Shown: piece after piece, positions 25,501 to 33,540 of the stretch | How positions within the stretch are numbered: the stretch's first letter is position 1 | Layout: the number at the start of each line of letters is the position of its first letter | Assembly: GCA_036271555.1 (NCBI GenBank) | Contig: DATBAK010000082.1 | Span: forward strand, 1 to 57,690 | Direction of reading: 5' to 3' | Source of the DNA: Acidimicrobiia bacterium | GTDB taxonomy: Bacteria > Actinomycetota > Acidimicrobiia > IMCC26256 > PALSA-610 | DNA: 57,690 bases | The notes under the pieces: model-generated | Seen by the model: only the letters and a program-made list of their open reading frames with translations | The model's database searches: none | Told to the model about the DNA's origin: nothing | Position numbers and translations under genes: made by a program

Positions 25501-28500
25501 TCAGCCGATTGTGTAGTGATACGGCAGCGCGGCGATCACCGCTCCGGTGCCGAACTGCGGGAGCGCGGTGACGCCGGCGGGGAAGGCCGCGGGCATCACG
25601 AGGTTGAGGACTCCCGATACGACGGTTCCCGGCGCGCCGCTCGGTGTGATCGTGACCCGGATCGTCTTCGTCTGACCGGGCTTCAAGAAGATCGGACGGT
25701 CGAACCCGTTGTTGTTCGGGTCGATCGAGTTCCCGTAGGGATCTCCGGTGCTCGTGGTCACGTCCGAGTCGAACGCGTAGGTGCGCATCGACGCGGTCAG
25801 CGTCGTCGATCCTGCGACTTGACCCGCGTCGGTGAACGGTCCGATCTCCTGGACGCCCGTGAACCACAGGCCCTTGGTGATGAAGTTCCGGGTACCGGTC
25901 TCGCTCACGGTCGCGCTCGAGATCGTGCCCCCGGCCTGCGCCGCGGCGAGGTCACCGAGGACGTCGAAGCCGTTGGCCGATCCCAGCAACTCGAGCTGGG
26001 CGGGCACGGTCGAGCTCGCGGCGACCGTCAGGCTCGACGTGTCGGGTGGGACGTTGTACGTCGGGTTCTGCGCGCCGTTCTCCGGGAGGGCGAACGTGCT
26101 CGAACCCTGGATCGGCACCGGCTGCAACGTGACCGTGTTCATCAGTCGCGGATCGGCGCCGACGAGGATCGGCTGCACGCCCGGATTCGTGACCGACACC
26201 GTGGTCGTCACCGGTACGCCTGCGGCGAGAACGGTCGCCACATCGTCGGGTAGGCCGGCGCGGTCGACCGGCAGTGCGTCGAAGCTCACGTCGCCGCGGA
26301 AGCTCTGGGTGAAATACGTGCCGCTGACCGGGTTCTGCGCGACGGCGACGAGCGTCCAGCGCCCGGGAAGCGGATCGGCGGTGAACGATTGCATCCCGCG
26401 CTTCAGCGACAGGACCGTGCCCTGGCGGTTGGGGGTCAGGTTCGACACCACGTTGGAGAGCTCGCCCTTCGGATCGATGAGGACGAGGTCGAAGACGCTC
26501 TCCGGGTTGTGATGGAACGAGATGTCGACGTCGAGTTGCGACGTCTGCTTGGGCACGTCGAACTGGTAGCTGAGCGTCTCTCCGGGCGCACCGGGGCGCG
26601 CGTTGCCACCGGTGATGATCCCGTTGAACGTTCCGTGCCCGCTGCCCGTGTCGATCAGCGTGCGCACGACCGCGCCCACCGCGGTCTGGTGCCCGTCGGA
26701 GCTCGCGAGCGTCACCGCGTCGGTCTGGTCGCCGGTCGCGGCGGTCGGCACCGTGAAGCGGGTGGTCACGACCTGGCTGGCACCGGGGTTCAGCGTGAAG
26801 ACCGGCGGCTGCACCGAGCCGACGGCGATGGCGCGCTCGGTCGTGGCGGCCAGACCGATGACGCCCGTGTAGCCGGCGCTGCCGCCGAGCGAGTAGAGGA
26901 CGGCGGTCCACGTGCCGGGGGCGGGATTTCGCACGTCGACGGTCGCCTCGTTCGCGCTCGCGGCGCCGCCCTGAGGAAGGCTGTTCGCGACGAGCGTGCC
27001 GTCGGGCGCGAGCAGCGTGAGCCGCACGGTCGCGTCGGTGGAGCTCGGACGCGATCCCGCCCACGCCACCTGCGCCACGAGTCGCGATCCGCCCGGAGGC
27101 ACGTGGAAGGTGAGCTTCCTGTCGGCCCAATTCTGGCCGTTGTAGTAGGTGAAGGTCGGCAGGGTCGTCGAGTCGAACTCGGTCGCCTGGGTCGACTCCG
27201 CGAGCGTCTGCTCGGCGCGCGTGCCCGCGGCGACCGTCTGCGGATCGGTGCCGACGTTGGTCACGGTGAACTTGCCCTGCTTGGTGCTCCCGGGCGTGCC
27301 GGTGAGCGTCATCTGGTCGGTCGAGGTGACGATGTTCGACGCGACCGACGGGTCCGCGGCCGCCGTCGCGCCCGGCCACGTGAGCGCGGCCTCGGTTGCG
27401 GCGCGCGCGTTCAGCAGACCCGATCCCTGCTCGGACGGCGGCACGCTGAGATCGGTCGCGGTACCGGTGATGATCTGCTTCACCACGGCGGGCGACGGCG
27501 ACGCGCCGTCGTGCGTCGATCGGTACGCGGAGATGACGAGCGCGGCGACGCCGGCGGTGAGCGGCGCGGACTCGCTCGTACCGCCGAACGCTTGGATGTC
27601 GGACGGGCCGGCCGGGCTGCGGAAGTTGAGGCAGCTCGAGAACCCCGGCTCGCACACCGCCCAATTGCCCTCACCGGGCGCGACCAGGTCGACCGTGCGC
27701 CCGAGCTGCGTGACGCCCCCGGACGACAACGCCGAGATGTTGTCGCTCGTCCAACGACCGTTCGAGAACGGCTCGGCCGCGTACGTGGTCTGCGCGTACA
27801 GCCGGTTGTCGGTCGTCGCGCCGACGGAGATGACGTTCGGGTCCGCGGCGCTGCCGGCGATGGTGCCGTTCACGCCACCGTCACCGCTCGCGACGGTGAG
27901 CGTGACACCGGCCGCGACCGCCTGATCGTTGAAGAGCTGAATGGCGTTGCGGCTGCTCGCGTCGGGGAACTGCGTGACCCCGAACGACTCGTTCAACACG
28001 TCGACGTGGTCGACGCGCACGGCGTAGTCGATCGACTGGAGGACCGAGCTGGTGGTGAAGAACGTGCCCGCGGCCTTCAACGCGACGATCTGCGCGCCCG
28101 GCGCGACGCCGAGGATGCGGATGTTGCAGCCGGGCGGGAGTGGGTGCGCCTGGTTCACGAAGTCGGACAGGTCGTAGGACACGGTGCCCTGCGCGGCGAT
28201 CGACGACGCGTCGCCGAAGGCCTCGCCGCCCTCGCTCGGCGCGTTCGGGCCTTCACCCGAGAAGTCCTGGTAGTCGACGATGACGTGGTCGCCGCCGGGC
28301 GTGACGAAGTCCGGGTTGTCGGGATCGATGCCGTCGGCGATGTACGCGACCTTGACACCGGCGCCGGTCGAGAGCTGCTGCGCGTTCGGGCTGCCGTCGG
28401 TCGTCAACGCGTCGATCGACTGCAACGCCTCGGGCTCGACGAGCGGAGCGGCCGGATCGGTCGGGCAGATCGTGAACGGATTGCCGACGTCGTTCGGGCG

Positions 28501-28962
28501 CGTCGACGCGCCGGAGGACGCGGAGGCCGCGGGCGATGACGACGCGCTCGTCGCGCCCGGAGTGGGCCCGGGTGTCGAATCGAAGCGCACGCTCGCGTCC
28601 TTGGCGACCGACGCGACGGCCGGGTCGCTCGCGAGCGCGGCGGCTTGGTCGCTCGTCACGGTCGCGCCGAACGCGTTGCCGACCGCGAAGTGCGTGACGC
28701 GCGTCGGCGCGGGCCCGGCGAGGCGCGCGAGCACCGCGTCCTGTGCGCTCGTTGCTCTCGACGCACGCGCGGAGATGTGCGCCTTCGACGCGGGCGTCGA
28801 CGCGAGCTGATCGGCGAGCACGACGATCACGCGTTCGCGTCTCGTGCTCGTCGGTGACGCCGCGCCGGCGCGGGCGACTCCGCCCGGCACGACGAGTGCG
28901 GTGACGAGTCCGATCGATCCGACCAACGCGCCGAGACGCGCCCCCACATTGCGAGACCTCAT
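25501..28962 (-). CDS. Large secreted subtilisin-fold peptidase with sedolisin-like active-site residues
   Basis: From ATG 28962 (AAGGA 6 bases ahead) the product is 1153 residues with a signal peptide ending ARAGAA (about 35). Residues 40-130 look like an I9 propeptide; the S8/S53-type domain spans about 195-510. The usual subtilisin Asp position reads AYIADGID (Ala209, Asp210 next to it) and the HGTH box is absent: that stretch reads EAFGDASSIAAQG. Ser463 in FGGTSESAP is kept and the oxyanion Asn is Asp361 in VASGDGG. Glu247-x3-Asp251, Asp361 and Ser463 instead match the ExxxD/D/S pattern of sedolisins. Three or more beta-sandwich domains follow (510-1153). No anchor is visible, so it is probably released. 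Function: likely an exported protease; an inactive scaffold is possible. Confidence 0.8.
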   Translation of the reverse strand: MRSRNVGARLGALVGSIGLVTALVVPGGVARAGAASPTSTRRERVIVVLADQLASTPASKAHISARASRATSAQDAVLARLAGPAPTRVTHFAVGNAFGATVTSDQAAALASDPAVASVAKDASVRFDSTPGPTPGATSASSSPAASASSGASTRPNDVGNPFTICPTDPAAPLVEPEALQSIDALTTDGSPNAQQLSTGAGVKVAYIADGIDPDNPDFVTPGGDHVIVDYQDFSGEGPNAPSEGGEAFGDASSIAAQGTVSYDLSDFVNQAHPLPPGCNIRILGVAPGAQIVALKAAGTFFTTSSVLQSIDYAVRVDHVDVLNESFGVTQFPDASSRNAIQLFNDQAVAAGVTLTVASGDGGVNGTIAGSAADPNVISVGATTDNRLYAQTTYAAEPFSNGRWTSDNISALSSGGVTQLGRTVDLVAPGEGNWAVCEPGFSSCLNFRSPAGPSDIQAFGGTSESAPLTAGVAALVISAYRSTHDGASPSPAVVKQIITGTATDLSVPPSEQGSGLLNARAATEAALTWPGATAAADPSVASNIVTSTDQMTLTGTPGSTKQGKFTVTNVGTDPQTVAAGTRAEQTLAESTQATEFDSTTLPTFTYYNGQNWADRKLTFHVPPGGSRLVAQVAWAGSRPSSTDATVRLTLLAPDGTLVANSLPQGGAASANEATVDVRNPAPGTWTAVLYSLGGSAGYTGVIGLAATTERAIAVGSVQPPVFTLNPGASQVVTTRFTVPTAATGDQTDAVTLASSDGHQTAVGAVVRTLIDTGSGHGTFNGIITGGNARPGAPGETLSYQFDVPKQTSQLDVDISFHHNPESVFDLVLIDPKGELSNVVSNLTPNRQGTVLSLKRGMQSFTADPLPGRWTLVAVAQNPVSGTYFTQSFRGDVSFDALPVDRAGLPDDVATVLAAGVPVTTTVSVTNPGVQPILVGADPRLMNTVTLQPVPIQGSSTFALPENGAQNPTYNVPPDTSSLTVAASSTVPAQLELLGSANGFDVLGDLAAAQAGGTISSATVSETGTRNFITKGLWFTGVQEIGPFTDAGQVAGSTTLTASMRTYAFDSDVTTSTGDPYGNSIDPNNNGFDRPIFLKPGQTKTIRVTITPSGAPGTVVSGVLNLVMPAAFPAGVTALPQFGTGAVIAALPYHYTIG

Positions 28963-29077
28963 TGCTGGTCCTTCCCCCGCGAAACCGACCACGCTCGGCG
29001 CGATCATCGACGCTGGGTCGCCGCCGCGCAAACGACGCGACTCGCGACGGGCCGAGCTCTTGGGGGGGAGCCGGCGG

Positions 29078-29224
29078 TCAGGCCGCGCGGTCGGGATCGG
29101 TGCGGCCGGTGCGCGCGGTGCGCCGCGATCCTTCCGCGGGTCGGGCGAGCCGGCTCCGGCCGGCCTCGGCGCGGTAGCGGGCCTGGCGATCACGCGCGAG
29201 CTCGGTCGCGAAGATGGGGTGCAT
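29078..29224 (-). CDS. Basic micropeptide (48 aa), family member A
   Basis: An ATG at 29224 is preceded by a perfect AGGAGG with 6-base spacing, the best ribosome binding site in the window. The product starts MHPIFATELARDRQARYRAE and is Arg/Ala-rich, probably one amphipathic helix followed by a basic tail. It aligns with the 39-residue product at 37318-37437 around a shared P-x6-[LI]-x-R-[DE]-RQ-x-R core, so these are paralogues. It is divergent from the WYL regulator gene. No known function; similar tiny genes occur widely in Actinobacteria to my knowledge. Confidence 0.7.
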   Translation of the reverse strand: MHPIFATELARDRQARYRAEAGRSRLARPAEGSRRTARTGRTDPDRAA

Positions 29225-29288
29225 GCTGGCCTCCTGTGGGTTCGGGTCACGCTCGCTTCGCTCACCGCTCCTGACGCCTCGGTCGGCG

Positions 29289-29318
29289 AACGAGCGGCCG
29301 CAAAGCGACCCGCTCGTT
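29289..29318. repeat. 9-bp inverted repeat in a divergent promoter region
   Basis: AACGAGCGG and CCGCTCGTT are perfect complements separated by 12 bases. They lie between the micropeptide gene and the WYL regulator gene. It could be an operator for the WYL protein or one of the GCTCGC-rich intergenic motifs common in this DNA. Confidence 0.4.
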
Positions 29319-29405
29319 GCGGCGGGAGCGCTCTGATCTGCTGCGTTTCACGGTACGACGGGACCCGGACAGGATCGGTCCGCAACCCCTGAAATACTTG
29401 CGGAG

Positions 29406-30371
29406 ATGGATACGCCGACCCGGCTCCTGCGCCTCCTCGTCCTGCTCTCCGCGCGGCAGTCCTGGACCGCGGCCGACCTCGCCGACCGGCTCGAGGTGAC
29501 GGAGCGCACCGTGCGCCGCGACATGACCCGGCTGCGCAGCATGGGCTACCCGGTGACCGGGAGCTCGGGCCCCTACGGCGGCTACGCGCTCGGTGCCGGC
29601 GGCCACCTGCCGCCGCTCGTGCTCGACGACGACGAAGCGGTCGCGGTCGCGATCGGACTGCGCGGCGCGACGGCGGGGGGCACGCCCGGCGTCGAGTCTG
29701 CGGCGCTGTCGGCGCTCACGAAGCTCGACCGCGTGCTGCCCGCGCAACTGCGCGAACAGGTCGCCGCGCTCCGCACCGTCACGGTCGGGTTGAGCCGGCT
29801 CGACGTGCCCGCGTTCGACGTCGACGCGCTCGTCAACGTCGCCCTCGCCTGCTCGCGGCTCGAACGCCTTCGCTTCTCGTACACGGACGCGAGCGAGCAG
29901 CGCACCGATCGGCTCGTCGAGCCGTTCCGCCTCGTGTTCACGAGCCGTTCCTGGTACCTCGTCGCGTACGACACGAACCGCGCCGACTGGCGCACCTTCC
30001 GCGTCGATCGCATGGACGAGATCAAGCTCACCGGTGCGCGCTTCACGCCGCGCGACGAGCCCGATGCGGCGCGCATGGTGGCGGAGGGCATGGCGTTGCA
30101 CGCGCACTCGCTCCAGGCGCGCGTGCGGCTGTACCTACCGCTGGAAGACGCGCGCCGCTGCGTGTCGCGCACGGTCGCGATCCTCGAGCCCGACACGAAC
30201 CCCGAGTGCACGATCGCGCGCATCGGCGGCGACGCCGACTGGATCGCGCGGTACCTCGCGAGCATCGCGTGCCGAGTCGAGGTGCTCGAGCCCGACGAGG
30301 TCCGTGCCGAGGTGCGCGCGCTCGCCGAACGGCTCCTCGCCGACCACCGCGGAGTCGCGCCGACCGCCTGA
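29406..30371 (+). CDS. WYL-domain transcriptional regulator
   Basis: A 321-residue regulator. An N-terminal HTH_11 winged helix (1-65) reads RLLRLLVLLSARQSWTAADL and RLEVTERTVRRDMTRLRSMG. The WYL domain (about 140-225) keeps the core RSWYLVAYDTNRADWRTFRVDRM, and a C-terminal WCX-like extension follows (about 235-315). Such proteins sense small ligands or nucleic acid and control DNA-damage, defence or metabolic genes. It reads away from micropeptide A and is followed by a perfect palindrome at its stop codon. Confidence 0.9.
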   Translation: MDTPTRLLRLLVLLSARQSWTAADLADRLEVTERTVRRDMTRLRSMGYPVTGSSGPYGGYALGAGGHLPPLVLDDDEAVAVAIGLRGATAGGTPGVESAALSALTKLDRVLPAQLREQVAALRTVTVGLSRLDVPAFDVDALVNVALACSRLERLRFSYTDASEQRTDRLVEPFRLVFTSRSWYLVAYDTNRADWRTFRVDRMDEIKLTGARFTPRDEPDAARMVAEGMALHAHSLQARVRLYLPLEDARRCVSRTVAILEPDTNPECTIARIGGDADWIARYLASIACRVEVLEPDEVRAEVRALAERLLADHRGVAPTA

Positions 30372-30382
30372 CACGCGTGTCA
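30369..30382. promoter_or_regulatory. Perfect 14-bp palindrome, probable operator
   Basis: TGACACGCGTGTCA is fully self-complementary and overlaps the TGA of the WYL gene. Such a site fits a TetR/GntR-type dimer. It lies about 170-290 bases ahead of the branched-chain transporter genes, so it may control them; the regulator is not evident in the window. Confidence 0.5.
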
Positions 30383-30541
30383 GATGACGCGTATCCTCCG
30401 CTCGCCTGAGCGCGATCCCGCACGAAACGGGCGGGTCGCTCTGCGGCCCGCCCGAACCGGGGGCGGAGGCGTCGGGGAGGGCGAAGCTTGCGAGCCCGAC
30501 CAAAAAGACCGGTCGCCGGTGGGTCTACGACGGGGAGAGCG

Positions 30542-30661
30542 GTGGACGAGGCGAGCCCGGGGCGGGGCGGCGAGACGCCGGCTGTCGGCGCCTCCCCGGC
30601 CGAGCTGCTCGAGCGCGACGACCTGGCGCGCGTGGTGTTCTTCGGCACCGAGCGCGGTTGA
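30542..30661 (+). CDS. Small leader ORF or LivF C-terminal remnant (39 aa)
   Basis: GTG 30542, preceded by GGGGAGAG, opens a 39-residue frame ending ASPAELLERDDLARVVFFGT-ERG; its TGA overlaps the ATG of the transporter gene (TGATG). The C-terminal half resembles the end of LivF-type ATPases, and no livF is otherwise present in the window. It is either a coupled leader peptide or what is left of livF after deletion. Confidence 0.4.
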   Translation: MDEASPGRGGETPAVGASPAELLERDDLARVVFFGTERG

Positions 30662-33498
30662 TGCTCGCGTCCCTCTTCACGGCGAACCTGCTCTTCGGCG
30701 GCGCGGTCGATGGGCTCATCGTCGCCCTGCTCGGCATGGGCATCGTGCTCGTGTACCGGTCGAGCCGCGTCATCAACTTCGCGGTCGGCGACATCGGCGT
30801 GCCCGCGGCCGCGCTGCTCGCGATCATGGTCGCCAAGAGTCACTGGCCCTACTGGCCCTCGCTGATCGCGGTCGTGCTCGTCGGCACGGTGTCGGGCGCG
30901 GTGATCGAGCTCGCGGTCATCCGCCGGTTGTTCCGCGCGCCGCGGGTGATCGTGCTCGTCGCGACGATCGGTGTCGCCGAGCTCGCGCAGGCCGTCACGC
31001 ACGCGCTGCCTGATTACCGCACCGGCGACATCCAGGCCTCGTTCCCGAGCCCGATCGCGAGCCATTGGAACGTCGGCAGCATCACGATCGACGGCGCGCA
31101 GCTGCTCACGCTCATCGTGGTGCCGCTCATCACGCTCGGTCTGTGGTGGCTGCTCGGACACTCCCGCTTCGGCGAGCAGGTGCGCGCGTGCGCGACGAAC
31201 CCGGACCTCGCGCGACTCACGGGCGTGAATCCGAAGCTGATGTCGACCGCGATCTGGAGCATCGCCGGCTTCCTCTCCGCGATCGCGGTGATCCTCTGGG
31301 CGACGACGCAGCACTCGTCGGAGCTCGTGTCGATCGGACCGGACACGTTGCTGCTCGGGCTGACGGCCGCGTTGATCGGACGCATGACGTCGTTCCCGAA
31401 AACGGTCGTCGGCGCGATCGTCGTCGGGATCCTCTACCAGCTGATCCCGTTCAACTTCTCCGAAGACGCGGGTCTCGTGCAGTTCCTGCTCTTCATGCTC
31501 GTGCTCGTCCTCGTCGCGCGCATGCGCCGCAGCGACGACACCGGCGGCGAGTCGTTCGCATTCGCGCCACGCGTACCTCCGGTGCCCGAACGACTACGTG
31601 AGATCTGGTGGGTGCGGCGCATGCCGCAGCTGCTCGCGGGCGCGGCGCTGCTGTTCGCAATCGCACTCCCGCTCGTCGTCACGCAGTCGAGCCGGCAGCT
31701 GACGTGGGCGACGATCCTCGGCTTCGCGATCTGCGTGATCTCGGTGACCGTGCTCACTGGTTGGGGCGGCCAGCTGTCGCTCGGGCAGATGGCGTTCGCG
31801 GGCGTCGGTGCGCTCAGCGCAGCCGCGTTCGAGCGCGGCGTGCGCGTGAACATCGGGTGGCACGCGCACCGGTTCGTGAACGCGCACCTCTACCCGTTGC
31901 CGTTCGCGCTCGCGGTCGTGTTGGGCTCGGCCGTCGCGTGCGTGTTCGCAATCGGCGTCGGCGTCGGCGCGCTGCGCGTGAAGGGGCTCCTGCTCGCGGT
32001 GAGCACGCTCGCCTTCGCGATCGCCGCCGAGGAGTACATCTTCCACCGGCCGATCTTCTCGGGGAACGAGTTCTCGACCGCGGTCACGTTCAACCGTGGT
32101 CACCTCGGGCCGTTCGATCTCGGCGACCGCAACCGCGCGTACTACTACCTCGTGCTCGGCTGCCTCGCGGTGGTGGTCGTCGCGATGTCGCACCTCCGGC
32201 GCACGGGCATCGGTCGCATCATCATCGGCGTGCGGGAGAACGAGCCCGCAGCCGCCGCGCTCACGGTCTCGCCGACGCGCGCCAAGCTCATCGCGTTCGC
32301 GTCGGGTGGTTTCATCGCGGGCTTCGGCGGCGCGCTGCTCGGCGGCACGGTCGTGAGCATCGCGTTCTCACAACGCTTCTTCCGCGTCGAGGATTCGCTG
32401 TCGATCGTCGCGATTGCGGTGATCGGCGGGCTCGGCAGCCTCACCGGCGCGATCACCGGCGCGCTATGGGTCGTCGGCCTGCCCGCGTTCTGGCCGACGA
32501 ACGCGGAGGTCCCGCTGTTCACGTCGAGCATCGGGCTGTTGATCATCCTGCTTTACATCCCCGGCGGCTTCACGCAGATCGGATACTGGGCGCGGGGCTG
32601 GGTGCTGCGCTGGGTCGAGAAGCGGTTACCCGAGGCGCCCACGAAGACGGTCGTCGCCCCGCCCGCGTCGCTGACGCGCGTCGCGACCGGGCCGCCCGCG
32701 ACGAACGCCGACGGCGGCGTGCTCGCGACCCACGGCTTGACGGTTCGCTTCGGTGGGCTGGTCGCGGTGAACGGCGTCGACTTCTCGGCGCGCGCGGGCG
32801 AGGTCGTCGGGCTGATCGGCACGAACGGCGCGGGGAAGTCGACGCTGCTGAACGCGATCGGCGGTTTCCTCCCGAGCACCGGGCGCGTCGAGCTGCTCGG
32901 CCGCGAGATCTCGGGTCTCGCCGCGCACCAACGCGCGCGGGTCGGCCTCGGTCGCACGTTCCAGGCCGCCACGCTCTTCCCGGAGCTCACCGTGCGCGAG
33001 ACCGTCGAGCTCGCGCTCGAGGCGCGCGGCGCGACGCCGTTCTGGGGAACGCTGCTGTGGTTGCCGAAGGCGACACGCGGTGAGCGTGCGAAACGAGCGG
33101 AGGCGCGCGAGCTCATCGACTTCCTCGGCCTCGGGCGCTACGCCGACCGCTTCATCGCCGAGCTCTCGACCGGTACGCGTCGGATCGTCGAGCTCGCGGC
33201 GGTGCTCGCAGTCGCGCCGCGCGTCATCTGCCTCGACGAGCCGACCGCGGGCGTTGCCCAGCGCGAGGCCGAGGCGTTCGGACCGTTGATCAAGCGCGTG
33301 CAGCGCGAGCTCGACGCGACGCTCGTCGTCGTCGAGCACGACCTCCCCTTGATCCTGTCGATCAGCGACACGATCTACTGCCTCGAGGCCGGCGCGGTGA
33401 TCGCGTCGGGCGCGCCGCACGACGTGCGCAACGACCCGCGCGTCGTCGCGTCCTACCTCGGCACCGACGAACGAGCGATACAACGTTCCAACGCATGA
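30661..33498 (+). CDS. Single-chain LivH-LivM-LivG branched-chain amino-acid ABC transporter
   Basis: A 945-residue fusion of three subunits normally made separately. Residues 1-290 are a LivH-type permease (VYRSSRVINFAVGDIGVPAA), about 310-640 a LivM-type permease with the signature GGQLSLGQMAFAGVGAL from 369, and about 685-945 a LivG-type ATPase with Walker A GTNGAGKST (720-728), Q-loop GLGRTFQ and Walker B VICLDEPTAG. The signature is the unusual LSTGTRR rather than LSGGQ, as in other LivG-like proteins of this sort. The complete importer would also need a LivF ATPase or work as a LivG homodimer. The convergent gene at 33541 encodes the matching binding lipoprotein. Substrate: leucine-type amino acids, amides or urea; not decidable here. 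Confidence 0.9.
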   Translation: MLASLFTANLLFGGAVDGLIVALLGMGIVLVYRSSRVINFAVGDIGVPAAALLAIMVAKSHWPYWPSLIAVVLVGTVSGAVIELAVIRRLFRAPRVIVLVATIGVAELAQAVTHALPDYRTGDIQASFPSPIASHWNVGSITIDGAQLLTLIVVPLITLGLWWLLGHSRFGEQVRACATNPDLARLTGVNPKLMSTAIWSIAGFLSAIAVILWATTQHSSELVSIGPDTLLLGLTAALIGRMTSFPKTVVGAIVVGILYQLIPFNFSEDAGLVQFLLFMLVLVLVARMRRSDDTGGESFAFAPRVPPVPERLREIWWVRRMPQLLAGAALLFAIALPLVVTQSSRQLTWATILGFAICVISVTVLTGWGGQLSLGQMAFAGVGALSAAAFERGVRVNIGWHAHRFVNAHLYPLPFALAVVLGSAVACVFAIGVGVGALRVKGLLLAVSTLAFAIAAEEYIFHRPIFSGNEFSTAVTFNRGHLGPFDLGDRNRAYYYLVLGCLAVVVVAMSHLRRTGIGRIIIGVRENEPAAAALTVSPTRAKLIAFASGGFIAGFGGALLGGTVVSIAFSQRFFRVEDSLSIVAIAVIGGLGSLTGAITGALWVVGLPAFWPTNAEVPLFTSSIGLLIILLYIPGGFTQIGYWARGWVLRWVEKRLPEAPTKTVVAPPASLTRVATGPPATNADGGVLATHGLTVRFGGLVAVNGVDFSARAGEVVGLIGTNGAGKSTLLNAIGGFLPSTGRVELLGREISGLAAHQRARVGLGRTFQAATLFPELTVRETVELALEARGATPFWGTLLWLPKATRGERAKRAEARELIDFLGLGRYADRFIAELSTGTRRIVELAAVLAVAPRVICLDEPTAGVAQREAEAFGPLIKRVQRELDATLVVVEHDLPLILSISDTIYCLEAGAVIASGAPHDVRNDPRVVASYLGTDERAIQRSNA

Positions 33499-33540
33499 CG
33501 ACGCGACCGTTCCCGCATCAGAGTGTGAGCTCGACCGGGA

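Noticed and set aside
25952-28539. Long frames on both strands overlapping the large peptidase gene (25952-27664 minus, 26389-28539 plus)
   Set aside because: Compositionally biased, no recognisable motif, and opposite or out of frame to a gene with a clear signal peptide and peptidase domain.
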